DNA of 64,000 nt from Amaurobius ferox (GCA_951213105.1 OX578146.1:113254127-113318126), one strand, 5' to 3'. Counted from the first letter of the stretch, positions 1 to 12,325 are shown. Notes: generated from the letters alone by a model not told the origin. Translations and numbers: made by a program.

Positions 1-726
1 GCTTCCTAATCAATGATTTCTGCATGAATAATCTTTCTTGATAAAGACATTAATTAGCTTTAAAATAAGATATTGAGAAACTATTTAGTATTACAAAATA
101 GTGAGTTATATGTTTATATTTGCCGAGATGAACTTTTTTATTTAAAAATAAAATTTTTCATTTTGGAAAATAAGGGAAATATTTTTATGACAATTTCTTG
201 TCTTTAAATTGAAATGAAAACGTGAAATGTAATTAAAATATATTTTTAATACTCAGTTATCTGCCCCCATATTGATAAGTACTCATTCAAAAGAACTTCG
301 CTTTAGAGGCCTCAAAATTTTCAATACTTTATTTAATTTTAAGTTATGAGGAAATTATACTCTATTTGAATAATGCAAGATCTATAAGTCCGAAAAATAT
401 TGTAATGAAAAAAATATTGACGTATTTAATAGTAGTTTCGACCAGATTGTGTTAATCTAGATCCCACCTTAAAATTAAAAGATAAAATATTAAAAATGAA
501 AGTTGATTTTCTACAATGTCATACTGTTGTTATAAAAACAGTGCTGGATAGAGATTTCTGACTACCTTGGACCATAGAATTAGGAGCATCATATGAAGAA
601 TATCTGGTAATAGTTGACTTCACTCTGGGTGAAACTCTTTCTCACTATCAAGCCTTATGATTCTATGCATTAACAATGTATTTATAATGTATCGATAATT
701 GATATATTATCAATACATGGTAAACT
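1..726. other. Anonymous AT-rich sequence
   Basis: No open frame, RNA gene or clear repeat was recognised here. It ends where the 318-bp tandem repeat begins. Confidence 0.5.
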
Positions 727-1602
727 TTGGTCAAAAAGCGACTTAACACAGAATGTTTACCTTAAAATTAAGATAAAATTAATTGGGATGACAAGTATTT
801 CGCATTTTAGATTCCATTTCATGAACATGCCAAATCGATTATTATTTAAAACTCAGATGAAAGTTCAAGAAGATAGTGCTCTTCAAAACTTATCAACCTT
901 TCCTTCCATCCCACTCCCAAATTGAGCAACATCATCTGTGAAATTGTCTGGCCACACGCGATCTGATTTTACAAAACAATGATTGGAAATGAGATAAATT
1001 CCAAACTTAGTGTTAAACGGTTTAAAATATTTTTTCTGAAAATTTTGGTCAAAAAGCGGCTTAACACAAAATGTTTACCTAAAAGTTAAGATGAAATTAA
1101 TTGGGATGACAAGTATTTCGTATTTCAGATTCCATTTCATGAACATGCCGAATCTATTATTATTTAAAACTCGGATGAAAGTTCAAGAAGATAGTGCTCT
1201 TTAAAACTTATCAACCTTTCCTGCCATCCTACTCCCAAATTGAGCAACATCATCTGTGAAATTGTCTAGCCACACGCGATCTGATTTTACAAAACAATGA
1301 TTGGAAATGAGATAAATTTCAAATTTAGTGTTAAACTGTTTAAAATATTTTTTCTGAAAATTTTGGTGAAAAAGTGGCTTAACACAAAACATTTATCTAA
1401 AAATTTAGATGTAATTAATTGGGATGATAAGTATTTCGTATTGTAAATTCCATTTCATGAACATGCCAAATCTATTATTATTTAAAACCCCGATGAAAGT
1501 TCAAGGGAATAGTGCTCTCTAAAACTTATCAACCTTTCCTTCCATCCCACTCCCAAATTGAGCAACATCGTCTGAGAAATTGTCTGGCCACACGCGATCT
1601 GA
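727..1602 (+). repeat. 318-bp tandem repeat, nearly three copies
   Basis: The motif gaacatgcc recurs at 823, 1141 and 1459, giving a constant period of 318 bp. The first two units are nearly identical along their whole length. The third diverges after about 1602, where it continues into the rest of the alpha repeat. The tandem units are therefore the 5' part of an alpha copy duplicated in place. Open frames inside, such as one at 1201-1392 on the minus strand, have no protein character. Confidence 0.8.
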
Positions 1603-1950
1603 CTTACCCGCTCAGTGAGCTGAAATAATAGAGGGACACTTAGTACTTCCGACTCCTTTAGCAAAGACTGGCACCCTCTTTTAATATGCAGCAAAGCCAT
1701 TATTATGTCGGATGTCCTGCTATCCGTCTTTATGGTAGTGGGTGGTTCGCCCTTGCCGGATAATGTGTTCTTAATGAAACCGTCGGCACGATGAAAACCG
1801 GATGACAATCCTGTGTCGGGATGTCAGAGCTAGAAAGATCAGGAGGGATAAATTTGCACGAGAAAATGTGTAAAGAACAGGGATAAATGTTTTGACAAAA
1901 ATCGATTGTCAGAATGTTTTTTTCGAGAAACTCATTATTTAAAAGCATTT
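1363..1950 (+). repeat. Alpha repeat, subtype I, copy 1
   Basis: This is the fullest copy of the alpha family. The conserved core at about 1690-1775 contains ttattatgtcggatgtcc, then a tatccgtctttatgg block, and ends in ggataatgtgttcttaatg. A 108-codon minus-strand frame (1482-1808) crosses it, but equivalent copies break that frame, so I do not call it coding. Subtype I copies also lie near 7.1, 7.7 and 11.7 kb. Confidence 0.7.
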
Positions 1951-2012
1951 TACAGTCGTGCTAAAAAATTGCATCATTCAAATATTTTCATTACTTTCAT
2001 AGAGAAAAAAAA

Positions 2013-2931
2013 TCTGATGTGGGCAACACATGACTTTCCTTATATAATGCTATGAATTTACGACTTTTACAGTAAAAAAAATGGTATTCTTATAGTAGAT
2101 ACTAATATTTTTTCCAAGATAGTGAATTTCCTTCAATTAGTCGTCATTTTCATTGATTTGGCGTCATTTTTATCCATTTGGCGAGATTTTTGTTAATTTG
2201 GCAACAATTAAATAATGTCGCCAAGTTTGCGACATTCCGCCAAATTCGTTGCCAAAATATCGCCAAGCGTTATGGACAGAGAAATAAGTTATTCTTACAG
2301 CAGATAAATGACTATTGGCATTCAAATACAAAAGTATTATTCAAAGTATCTTTTTTCATGAATGGAACGAGCTAGTTCCACGAAAATGATGTCACCCAAT
2401 TTATCGCATGGTATTACATATGAAAAGTGAACATGTTTCTCAATAGGAAATATTTTATTTTATATGACTTTTTGATTTTTTTTTTAAAAATGTGCAATAT
2501 CTTGAAAACGGTTCATGTTAGCGTTTTAAAATTTATGTCAATCGCTTTCTAATAAAAAATTACATAAGAAATATCTATTTGCGCAACTTTATTAGTGGTT
2601 TTGATTTCTTGACGATTTTTTGAAAATTTCCCTCGAAAATTTAGGGGGTTTCTGAACATTTGATTGCGTACAAAAACAATAGGCTTCCAGTGTTTACGGA
2701 TTGTGATTTTTGTACCAAATTTCGTTCAAATCGGTCCATTCGTTCGTCAGTTATCGTCTCCACAGACTCAGTGATATACACACACACACGGGCGTGCGCA
2801 GACATCACCTTAAAAATATTTGATTGGTGATCAGGGATGCTTGAAACGCGCTCTCCCGTCGAAAACTCGAATTCAAATTCTCGGCCCCGTCACAATACTT
2901 TACTTTCTTTATATACAATAATGTATAAGAA
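2013..2931 (+). mobile_element. Helentron-like non-autonomous element, subfamily A
   Basis: The element starts TCTGATGTGGGC after an A run. Inside the 5' end is ACTTTCCTTATATA. The body has a gcgagattttt / ttggcgac-type segment and a short (CA)n tract near 2775. The 3' end is a decayed version of the family's hairpin (ctttctttatatac..). A 5' TC start, an internal simple repeat and a 3' hairpin resemble Helentron-associated elements of the DINE-1 type. It has no coding capacity. The class is inferred; membership of the family is clear. Confidence 0.65.
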
Positions 2932-3339
2932 CAAATTAACACATCTAAAGTGATATTTAAAGTGTTTAATACTGATGAATGCATAGAAGAGAAGGGTATG
3001 CAGTAATGTACTAACATTATTTATTTAAAAAAGTCAATGTGCGAAATATTCCGACATAAAGGGAAACGTGACATTATTATGTTATTAAATATTTAAGAGA
3101 GAGTTTTTCAAAATTAAAAAATATATTTTTTAAATTTTGACATGAAATCGAGTTGTGCCAGCTGTGCCATAATAACGGTTAGAGGGTGACGGCACTTTAA
3201 AAGTCTCAATGAATTAAAATTGGAATGCAACGTATGGATTAGCTACAATATATTACACAATGTTAAAGTACTAAATTTTGGGGGGTGATATCAATGTGCA
3301 ATTTCTTTTAGCATTACCGTAATCCAAAATGAATGTAAG

Positions 3340-3480
3340 TATCACATAGGCTCGATTTGATTACCAATCCTGTTTAATAGTAATGTGTATAGAATAATAT
3401 ATATGTGTCTGTTATAAAATATGATTATACTAGCTGTTTTCAGATAGTTTTATCATTTATATTTCTTTATCTTATGTTCT
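3340..3480 (+). repeat. Block shared with 8040-8200
   Basis: The sequence tttaatagtaatgtgtatag and the following 100 bases have a diverged match at about 8080-8200, also on the plus strand and also downstream of a subtype I alpha copy. It is one of the co-linear flanks that suggest duplication of long units rather than independent insertion. Confidence 0.5.
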
Positions 3481-3974
3481 GAAAAAAAAAATTAACAGTC
3501 ATTAAGTTCCAGAGCCATAAACGATTTGTGGGTGGGGGATGGGAACAGGTAATTATTTAGAGCCTTAAAAATGTCAATTTAATGTCTCCCATTTCGATAT
3601 TTACGTAGTTCTATTGTATATTAGGGGCTCACCAAAAATTCCTGTAGTGCCAATTTTAAGAACATATTTGGCCGCGTCCCCACAGTGCTCAAAACAGATT
3701 CAATTTAATTTTTATTGCTGATATGTACCAAAAAAATGGCGCCCGAATAAAATAAATTATTTGCTTTTAGAGTTTTTTTTATGCGTCCATCAGAAAAGTT
3801 TTTCGCAATTGTAGAGTAAAGAGGATGAAATACTCAAAAACGGTAAAATATTTCAGCTTTATAATTTAGTTTTATGATCTATAAGTAAATCGAGGGAAGT
3901 GAGGATTTACTATTTAGGATTAGTCATAGCTATCAGATATAAGACAACTCTCATTTTATTCCTCTACATACATA
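3481..3974. other. No recognisable feature
   Basis: AT-rich sequence with nothing supportable. It contains a GGGGATGGG-rich patch near 3530 and ends at the hairpin side of the Helentron-like copy that follows. Confidence 0.4.
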
Positions 3975-3977
3975 GTT

Positions 3978-5140
3978 TAATGTAAAGGGAATGTATCGTG
4001 CTGGTCGAAAATTAGAATTCAAATTTTTGATGGAAGAGCACCACGCTTCGAGCATCCCTGAAAATGAATCGAAAGATTTTAAGGTGATGTTTTTCTTTCA
4101 ATGTGTGTGTGTGTGTGTCTGCTCGTGTGTGTGTGTGCGTGCGTGCGTGTGTGTTCATTCGTGTGTGTGCGTGCTTGTATGCGTATTTATATGTGTGTAC
4201 ATGTTTGTATGTGTGTGCGCGTGTTTGTATGTGTGCGTGCCCGCGTTTATGTGTATATGCACGTGTATGTGTGTATATATGTGTATATATATGTATGTGT
4301 GTATATATATGTGTGTGCGTGCGTATATATATGTGTGTGCGTGTATATGTGTGCCCGTGTATATGTGTGTGCTTGTATATGTATGTTAGTGAGTGTGTGT
4401 GTGTATGCGTGTATATGTTAGTGTGTGTGTGTATGCGTGTATATGTTAGTGTGTGTGTGTGTGTGTGTGTGTATGCTTGTATATGTTAGTGTGTGTGTGT
4501 GCATGTTATACAAATGTGTGTGTGAGTCTATGGAAGCGGTATCTCGGACGTTGGGAAGCCCCCCCCCCCTAATTTTCGAATATATTTTTGAAAACATCAT
4601 AAAAAATCAGGTCATTCAATAATGTTAAAGTGATAATCTTTTTATATGTAACTTTTCATTAGAAAACAATCTTTAGAACGCTATCTTGAATCGTATTTGA
4701 TATATTGCAAGTTTTACAAATGAATGTACCTAAAAATTACATAAAATTATGTATGTAACACATGACGATAAATTGGCGACCTGGACAATTTAGCGAACAA
4801 CTTGGTGCCTTTTGGGAAATAGTGCCAAATTTAAGACAATGTAGCAATATTTGCAAAATGTTTTGAGTTACGAAAATGATGCCAAATAGATGGATTGTTA
4901 GCATCTGTAAATATATTAACCATATTACTTCGCAAATATCAGCGGTATTTACAACTGCCAAGTTAAATTTGGGCGAAATGTAAGCTAATTTTGTATTTCA
5001 AAGTTGTTTTGTATGTTGTCATCCAAGTACCAAATATTAGTGCAGAATGCAAAATTAAAAACATTGTTCACTGGATCTTGTGCAACATTATTTCACTGTG
5101 AAGGACGTAAAGTCATTGCATTATGTAGCGAAAGTTCTAT
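3978..5140 (-). mobile_element. Helentron-like element, subfamily A, inverted copy with expanded TG tract
   Basis: Read on the minus strand this follows the family order: 5' region near 5140 (ttgcattatgtag is the decayed inside end), the tggcgac-rich body near 4770-4980, a C-rich stretch at 4559-4569, a simple-repeat tract, then the ggtcgaaaattagaattc segment and a decayed hairpin near 3978. The simple repeat is expanded to about 420 bp (4100-4520) of TG/TATG. That produces several long cysteine/valine-rich open frames, which are not genes. Confidence 0.6.
4100..4520. repeat. TG/TATG microsatellite inside the Helentron-like copy
   Basis: About 420 bp of imperfect TG, TATG and TGCG repeat, at the position where other family members carry 20-60 bp of CA. 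It is the longest simple repeat in the window. Confidence 0.9.
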
Positions 5141-5189
5141 ACACATTACTCTTTTTTAAGAACTGATTCATTTTGGCTTCTATAAATAA

Positions 5190-5820
5190 TTAGACGAGCC
5201 AGTCTCGTCCGGACGTTGCAAAATTGAAATTCCTACAGAATAAAATAATTTGAAATTTTGTAATAGAAAAATCAACTTTTTAATAGAAAAATTAAGATAA
5301 GTCTATTGGTATCACATTCGAATTTTCTAGCATATATCCCCATATAGCCATCAACCAATTCATTACTCTTTAAATCTCAGACAAAAATCAAATATAAATG
5401 CTTTTCAACTTGATGATCATTCATATTTTCTACTCCTAACATGCGACACCATCTAAGAAATTATTCGGTTACACGCGATCAGAATCATCCAGTGGTGTAA
5501 AATAATGGCAGGACATTTAATCCTTCCAACTCCTTTAGTAAAGGGTCCTTCCAACCTTGTATTCAAGATCATTATTATGTTGGAAGTCCGGCTATCCATC
5601 GTTATGGTGGTAGGTGGTTCCCCTTGCCGGATAATGGATTCTTAATGAGACCATTGACACGATGATATGCGAATGACAATTTCACAGTGAGAAAGATATA
5701 AGTAATCTTCAATTTGCGTGAAAAACCGTAAATATTAGAAGACCAGAGATGCTGATGGGCGCATGTTATGACTTTAACAGATTATTTCTTTTGGCGTAAA
5801 TTAATCATATGATTAAGTGT
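5190..5820 (+). repeat. Alpha repeat, subtype II, copy 1
   Basis: This copy shares the alpha core (attattatgttggaagtcc ... ccttgccggataatggattc, about 5573-5655) but has its own 5' part (ccagtctcgtccggacgttg) and 3' part (ctttaacagattatttc..ttggcgtaaatt). Both are shared with the copies at 9.4 kb and 16.2 kb and absent from subtype I. Confidence 0.65.
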
Positions 5821-5965
5821 ATTTCAGTTGCTTAATAATGACTTTGGTGGGTATTGGAACTAAATATTTCTGCGTCCCCTAAGATATTGTTTTTATGGCG
5901 TCGTAAATTATGTAATAATTATAATAAATTTAGGGTCCATTTCGACAAGTATAACTTGGAAATTT

Positions 5966-6390
5966 GTCCCAGTAATTCAACGGTTTGATCATCGACTGGT
6001 CAGTTCGAAGATTCGTGGTTCGATCCAGGCTGGGACAGTGAATCATTTACAATAGTGTCCAAATATCTATACACTGCAAGCATGAGGCAGTGGCTATCTA
6101 GGCTTGGTAAAAGATCCAGTTACGAATTTTCAGTGGACCTTATGAATTATGAAGACAGTTTCAACATAAAAACCATACAGTATGCAAACCTGCATAAAAT
6201 AAGGTAGAGCAAGCAAAAGCGGTCATTCAGATCGACAATTGCACGCCAATCTGACTTCAGAGGAAGGTTATAATGGCTTTCACCTTGACGATAAGAACTT
6301 GGAATCCCAGAAGATAAAGGCATCGCGAGAATAATTCAAAGATCCGTGGTTTGATCTCTGGCATAAAGACTAGGTAATGCAAAGATGTAG
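5966..6390 (+). repeat. tRNA-derived sequence (tRNA-like 5966-6036 plus a degraded second half)
   Basis: Bases 5966-6036 (71 nt) begin GTCCCAG and end CTGGGAC, a perfect 7-bp acceptor stem. A B-box (GGTTCGATCC) lies at the correct distance and a weak A-box (taattcaacggttt) follows the 5' arm. The anticodon arm has a TCGA/TCGA stem, but the loop does not give a clean anticodon. About 300 bp further on (6337-6385) a second, degraded copy of the 3' half occurs (aaagatccgtggtttgatc). This suggests a tRNA-derived SINE or dimer rather than a working tRNA gene. Confidence 0.55.
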
Positions 6391-6409
6391 TCAAGACATT
6401 ATCATTAAA

Positions 6410-7110
6410 CTGATGAATTTGGGACTTGGGGCGGTCTTAATTTTTCTGCCTTTGTTTCCGCCTATTTTGTCAGATATTTAAACATTATTAGCCTTATAGA
6501 AAATCCACTGCAACATTACTTTGTTAAATTAATCCTGCAGTTATTTTGGATCTATTTACATTCGGTTAATTCGATATCGTTTGAATAGAGGAATACACAT
6601 TTTACTTTCAAATGAAACTAGAGTTAATTTCCTATTCTCATTAATAATGCAAAGTAATTTGGATCAGTTTAGGGCCAGATGTGACCACACTGAATAGCCT
6701 TGAAGGGCTTAAGAAAAACTTTAACATATCTGAGTTACATTCTATAAAATAAGGGAAATTAACTGATATTTTTTCAGATTTCAGTAGTAACGTCATTATT
6801 ACTACTGAACCAATATGACCATATTCAGATTTTAATGAATCAACTTCGATAAATATCTTATCCCCCCCCCCCCTCGATTTTTTATTCACAGTAATATATT
6901 TTTTAATGTCAAGTGAATTTGTCTGTATCGACAAAGAAATCTTGTTTTACGTGAACATTCCCTATATAGTATATGCTTAATAAAATATAGTATATGTATA
7001 ATACAATGTATATACGTATATAAACAGTATATGTATAATACAATATCATCAGAAATCCACTTACTGGATTTTAACAGATTTATATGTTCTTAGTATCCTT
7101 TAATAGTCAA
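6410..7110 (+). repeat. Tail block of the subtype II unit, shared with 10130-10835
   Basis: Diverged but ordered matches link this segment to 10130-10835, including ttcgatatcgtttgaatag with ctcgatatcatttgaatag, gccagatgtgaccacactg with gtcagatgtcgctatactg, and a shared agaaatcc..ggattttaac segment at the end. It contains a 12-nt C run at 6862-6873. No coding frame survives. Confidence 0.55.
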
Positions 7111-7139
7111 TACTCAAATAAGAAAATTGGTTGAAAATT

Positions 7140-7590
7140 CAGAAAAATATCCTTAATTTATCAATATCTCTTCAAATCCACACTCAATTTGAGTGACATC
7201 GTTTGAGAAATTGAACACCCTAACCTGCTCTTAATTTACCTTTTCAGTAGGCTGAAAAAATGGTAGATTACGTGCATTTCTGACCGCTTTGTCAAAGATT
7301 TATATCCTCTGTTAATATGCAGCAAACTCATTATTATGCCGAATATCCCGCTATCTATCTTTTTGGTGTTGGTTGTTACATCATGTCAGATAATGTGTTT
7401 TTAACGAAACCATCGTCCCAATGAAAACCGAATGACATTCTGGCGCTTAGATGTCAAATCGAGAAAGACAGCAGGAGTGATAAACTTGCGTGAGAAAATG
7501 TTTTGTGAATAAGGTGCTTGTGGATAAGTATTCTATGCCTGCTTAAGTTGTTTGTCAGAATGCCTCTTCTTTTTAGCAGTTTGTTGAGGG
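7140..7590 (+). repeat. Alpha repeat, subtype I, copy 2
   Basis: The core lies at about 7330-7410 (cattattatgccgaatatcc ... cagataatgtgtttttaacg). It continues with the subtype I 3' part (aggagtgataaacttgcgtg), matching copies 1 and 4. Confidence 0.65.
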
Positions 7591-7659
7591 TACAAATTAT
7601 TCTAATTTCATATAACTAATAAACCTTTCTCAACCGGTATCCAAAACGGTTGATTTGAC

Positions 7660-8000
7660 TATACCCTTTTAGTGACTTGAAATAATAGAGGGACACTTAA
7701 TACTTCAAACCCCTTTAGCAAAGATTGGCTTCCTTCGTTAATCATCAGTAAGTAAGGTCATTATTATGGCAAATATCCTGTTATCCGCCTTTATAGTGGT
7801 GGATGAATCTCTTTTGCTAGATAAAGTGTTCTTAATAAAACCATCAGCTCGATGAACACGAAATGAGAATTCGGTTTCGAGACGTTAAAGCGAAAAAGTT
7901 CTCAGGAATGATAAACTTGTGAGCGAAATTATTTTAAAAACCAGTTATTTATGGATAAATAGTATGATTGCTAAAAGTTAATTGTCAAAATGCTTCTTTT
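7660..8000 (+). repeat. Alpha repeat, subtype I, copy 3
   Basis: It starts inside the family (gacttgaaataatagaggga) immediately after copy 2 and runs to the same 3' part (gtcaaaatgcttctttttag). Copies 2 and 3 are adjacent head to tail. Confidence 0.65.
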
Positions 8001-8039
8001 TAGGAATAAATTTTAACCCAAATGTCTACAAAATAATTC

Positions 8040-8999
8040 ATTTAGAGTACCCTAATAGAATCAATTGAGTACTAATGTTCTTTAATAGTAATTTGAATAG
8101 AACAATATACGACTCTGCGAAGAGAATATAAAAAATGTGATTATATTTACTGCTTTTAGATAGTTTTTATTATTTATACTTATGTTTTTATATTCCTATT
8201 TTGAGTGCACATTAAGTGTCATACGTGTCCCACACAACATGATAAATGTATACTTCCTACATACGGTTATAAAAGGCATTCCCAAAGTTATGATCAAGTT
8301 CCCATTGCAGAGAACAACGTCATGGACAGTACAGTAATTGAGCTTATGCATTGCAGATACCAGCATAGAATATCTGGTATCAGCAATGGCACAAAAAGAT
8401 TCAAATATGCCTTAACTTTTCGACTCAGCTAGTACACTTTTGTATACTAGATGAGTTGCAAAACAGTATATCAGCTAGTATGCGATTTGTGGAATAGATT
8501 ATTTTAAGATATAGGTTATTTATGCTAACGAGTGCATAACAAGCGCCATATCGGTCCATAAATGCTGGTGTATTCAATGGGAGTATAATCCTAACTTTAG
8601 GAAGGCCCTTATAGGCGGGTTCTACGAGATTACCCTTGGCCTCTATAACTACGCGTACCTTGAACAAAATTTTAAAGAAATTTAAAATCGGACACCTGGT
8701 AAGATTGCAGTTACCGGGTCTCATAGAGGTTGGAAAAATTATAGAAAATACAAAAGGTTTTTGTTTTTCAGTAATTTCAGGCATCGACTATTTCAAACAG
8801 AAGAGCACAAAATAAGCTCTAAACCTGTCTATTATCTGCAATGGGAGCGTGATCCTTATTTAAATTAATTCAATTCTTGATTGGTGAGTAGTAACATGCC
8901 GTGTGTGAATAAATCTCTTCAGACAAATCGTGCTGGAATGAAATAAATTTATTGCTTTTGAAATTAACACACAAATCCAAAGCAAACAAAGTGCACACC
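8040..8999. other. Block shared with 3340-3480, then anonymous sequence
   Basis: The first 160 bases match 3340-3480. The rest holds a 75-codon plus-strand frame (8205-8432) and a 119-codon minus-strand frame (8425-8784) without recognisable motifs. The second is the longest non-repetitive frame in this stretch, but its composition (many I, N and K, no domain pattern) fits chance in AT-rich DNA. Confidence 0.4.
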
Positions 9000-9256
9000 A
9001 GAAACAGTTTTCGGCCGAGGCAGTGTGGTCAAGGCGAGCGTTTCCACAACAATCGCTCGACCGCCGCGTTGTGGGTTCGAGTCCCACGTAAGGCATGGAT
9101 GTTTGTGATGTGGGCGTAGTGTGTTCCTCCCCCCTCTGGTGCGCCTGGGGCAACGTCTTAGGACGGCTAAATGGTTCACGTTCTGGCCGCTGACGAAAGA
9201 CGAATGACGAAAATCAAGTGCCTGGCCATTAAAAAAAAAGAAAAAAGAAACAGTTT
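9000..9256 (+). mobile_element. tRNA-derived SINE with 11-bp target-site duplication
   Basis: The direct repeat agaaacagttt (9000-9010 and 9246-9256) brackets a 235-bp element. The tRNA-like head starts near 9011 and carries an A-box-like tgtggtcaaggcgag and a B-box GGGTTCGAGTCCC. A body with clustered CpG (ggcgtagtg, cgtcttaggacggc) follows, ending in an A-rich tail (9231-9246). Promoter boxes, A tail and duplication together make this a retroposed SINE. A relative of its 5' half occurs at 35690-35815. Confidence 0.88.
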
Positions 9257-9429
9257 CCGTTGTAGTGTAGCAAGTTAAGAAGGAACCTCTTGGCAATAGT
9301 AATAACAAAGGTAATAATTTAGCTTTGATTATCACTAAATAAATAGAGAGAAGTGAGAATTTTATCAAGTAAGTATTAAGCATGACTATTAGATATTGGT
9401 CCGGACTCGTTTTTCAAGGATTGCAAGTT

Positions 9430-10030
9430 TTCCGGATCTTGATATGAATAGACGTCGAAAACCCAGACCATCCGACTCACACTAGGGCACAGGCAGCAAT
9501 TTGAGTGGCCGGAATATGACTAGACGTGTCAGTCCAACCTGGACTTTGCAAAGAAGTAGTTCTCACAGACTGAAATAGTTTTAAAATACTAGAAGATTCA
9601 GCCATTTTCCTAGTATACTTAAAATATTGAACAAAAAACTTTTTAATCTTGTTGATCACCATTTATCCCATTCCTGATATGCGATATCACCTAAAGGATT
9701 ATTCGGCCACATAGTCCTTCCTATTCCTTTAGCAAAACATTTTAATATTCAGCAAAACTACTATTATGCCGGAAGTTCAACTACCCATCTTTTTTTGTTG
9801 GGTGCTTCCTCCTTACCAGATAAGGTTTTTTTTATTGATATCATCATGATGTCATACGATAATGACAATAAATGAATTTCAATGTCGAGATATCAAAGCA
9901 AGAAAGACATTAGTAATCTTAAATATGTATGAAAAAAGGAAGATATTTGAAGAACAGCGTGCTAATGTCTGTGCTTTTAAAACACAGATTGCTTAATTTG
10001 GCGTAAATTCTTTTTCTGATTACCTTTATT
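9430..10030 (+). repeat. Alpha repeat, subtype II, copy 2
   Basis: It has the subtype II 5' part (ccaacctggactttgcaaag), a decayed core (ctattatgccggaagttc, about 9763-9840) and the 3' part (aacacagattgcttaatttg) shared with 5.8 kb. It is followed by the tail block at 10130. Confidence 0.6.
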
Positions 10031-10129
10031 TCAAAGAGAGATTATCAAATTTGGGGATCTACGCTAAATCTCACTCGGCTCCCTTATAATCTCATTGTCT
10101 TTACGATTATGCAATGGCTACGCCAGTTA

Positions 10130-10835
10130 ATTCATTTACGCCGTCAAGGGCCATTTATAAATCAGGAAGTTTTCACTTTGGAACGGAAGGAGGTCCTAAT
10201 TTTTCTGGTTAGGCTATGTGATAAAAGTACAGTCTACGCTATCAAATAAATTTGTCACAAGAATATTTTATTAAATAATTTCTAGTACTTAAAATCCATT
10301 TAAGTTCTGCCAACTCGATATCATTTGAATAGATAAGTACACGTTTTACGTTCAATGGATAAATACAGATAATTTTTGATACTAACAGTTTAAAGTAGCA
10401 TGGTTTGGTCTGAAGTCAGATGTCGCTATACTGCCTGGCCGAGCTTCCATCTTTCATTAAGATCTTTATACGGACAACTGCTGTACATTTTATGAAAATC
10501 GTGGAAACTTTACTGGTTTTTTCCCTAGATTTTATATATAGCTTCACTATTTTAGCATTGCATTATTGGTGACCTTATATTAGCAGACTTTAATATTACT
10601 GCAATGACAGCATATTTAATAATTATTTAATAGACTAAAATGAATTTAATCTGTTTCAAAAGCGAACTGTATGTGCTCGCATTGACATGTAAACATTACA
10701 GTTTTACTTTCCCTACAATATATAGTATATGTGATGGAAAATTATTGCAATGAGATTAGAAATCCGTAACTTGGATTTTGATGGATTTGCATGTTTTCAA
10801 TATTCTTTATAAGAAAAGCTATTATTTATCACACT
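10130..10835 (+). repeat. Tail block of the subtype II unit, second copy
   Basis: Co-linear with 6410-7110. No open frame is conserved between the two copies. Confidence 0.5.
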
Positions 10836-11699
10836 TGGAGACAAATTAGTGACGACTCTGGTAATAAATTTTGCGATATGTCGTCAACTTGGCGATAATC
10901 TAGAAGCATCGACAAGTGAACGATAATTCAATATTTCAGAAAATTAAATTTAATTCCTTTGATAATTACTGTCACTTTGTGGTAATTTTACTACTCTAGA
11001 TTCGAAACATAGTAAAGTTCGCTATTCCCGAGGCAGGTGCGTTTTTTTAGGGGAATATAAGAGATCGTAATGTAATTGCGTTTTGCTGGAGGGTTCGTAT
11101 AATAAAGTAAAGATCGTACTTTTGAGCACAATCAATAATGAACTGGATCATAACATGAAATGCAGTGCAAATAAAGATGAATAATCATATGCGCGTTTCA
11201 GAAATCATTATATTTCTTCTTCAGTGCAATACGCCCCTAAATGTCGACTCCTAAGTGAGCTTACACAAAGCCGGTCAAACAGAAAATTGAGCTAAATGAC
11301 AAAACATACAAGCGCTATTTCAACAAAGGGAAGTAAAATAAGAAATAAAATAAATAGTCTAGGAAAAATAAAATGAATAAGCAAACAAGAAAATAAATAA
11401 TATGCAAATATAAATAAGATGACGAGTATAAGAACCCAACGTGCAAAAGCGGAGAAACACAAATTAGACATGGTCATGCCATACCTCGAAAAAATAGGGT
11501 ACCATTGACAGATCATTAACGAGATTACTGGAATTTTTATTGATACAAAAAACTTCAAAAAAAAAAAAAAAAAATTAAAGATAGGTTGAGGATAGTACTC
11601 CACGTACGTGCGGATATTTTTGGAACACAAGTGATGAAGGCGGGTGTACGGAATATAATTCTGTACATATTTACGTATTCTGTCATATAAATGTCTTAA
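10836..11699. other. Anonymous AT-rich stretch
   Basis: A short segment near 10890 (tcgtcaacttggcgataatc) resembles the body of the Helentron-like family. The poly-A at 11559-11574 and the 112-codon minus-strand frame over it (11292-11630) are low-complexity. Confidence 0.35.
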
Positions 11700-12300
11700 T
11701 ATTAAGTCCTTTAAACTTTAATAATCAAATTATAGAAAACTTGAATGAAAATTTCAAAAACCAGCCTCTCAAATTATTGATCGAACTTTGATCCCACTCT
11801 AAATTTGAGTTGCATGAGTAGCATCATCTGACAAATTGTCCGGCTTCGCACTATCTAGGTCTACCGCTTACCTGTTCAGTGGGGTGAAATAATGGCAGGG
11901 CACTTAGCAATTCCGTTTCCCTAAGAAAAGTCTTGCACTCGTCTGTTAATATGCAACAAGGTCATTATTATTCAGGATGTCCGGTTATCCATCTTTATGG
12001 TGGTGGGTGGGCATTCCCTCTTTGCCGGATAATGTGTTCTTAATGAAACTATCGAGACAAGGAAAACTGGATGACAATCCGGTGGCGAGATGTCAAAGCG
12101 AGAAAGGCATCAGGAGTGATAAACTTGCACGAGAAAAAGTTTTAAGAAAAAGGTGCTTGTGGAAAATATTGTACGTTTCATTAAGTCGTTTGTCAAAATG
12201 CCCTTTTTTCGAGAAACTTGGGGGGGGGGGGGGGGTTCTAACTTATTCCAATTTAAAGTTAACTCAAATTTTTTCAACAGGTATCCAAAGAGATGATTAA
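11700..12300 (+). repeat. Alpha repeat, subtype I, copy 4, with a 16-nt G run
   Basis: The core lies at about 11958-12050 (ggatgtccggttatccatct, then tttgccggataatgtgttc). A plus-strand frame of 107 codons (11977-12300) is open across it but is not preserved in other copies. A run of 16 G (12220-12235) replaces the cattatt found at this place in copy 1. Confidence 0.65.
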
Positions 12301-12325
12301 GTTATGAGTTTTAATAGGGACATTA

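Noticed and set aside
1482..1808. 108-codon minus-strand frame over an alpha repeat
   Set aside because: Homologous copies at 7.4, 12.0 and 16.6 kb break the frame with stops and indels, so it is not conserved as coding.
3991..4622. Several overlapping open frames rich in cysteine and valine, both strands
   Set aside because: They are translations of a TG/TATG microsatellite inside a transposon copy.
8425..8784. 119-codon minus-strand frame
   Set aside because: No recognisable motif, AT-driven composition and no similar copy in the window.
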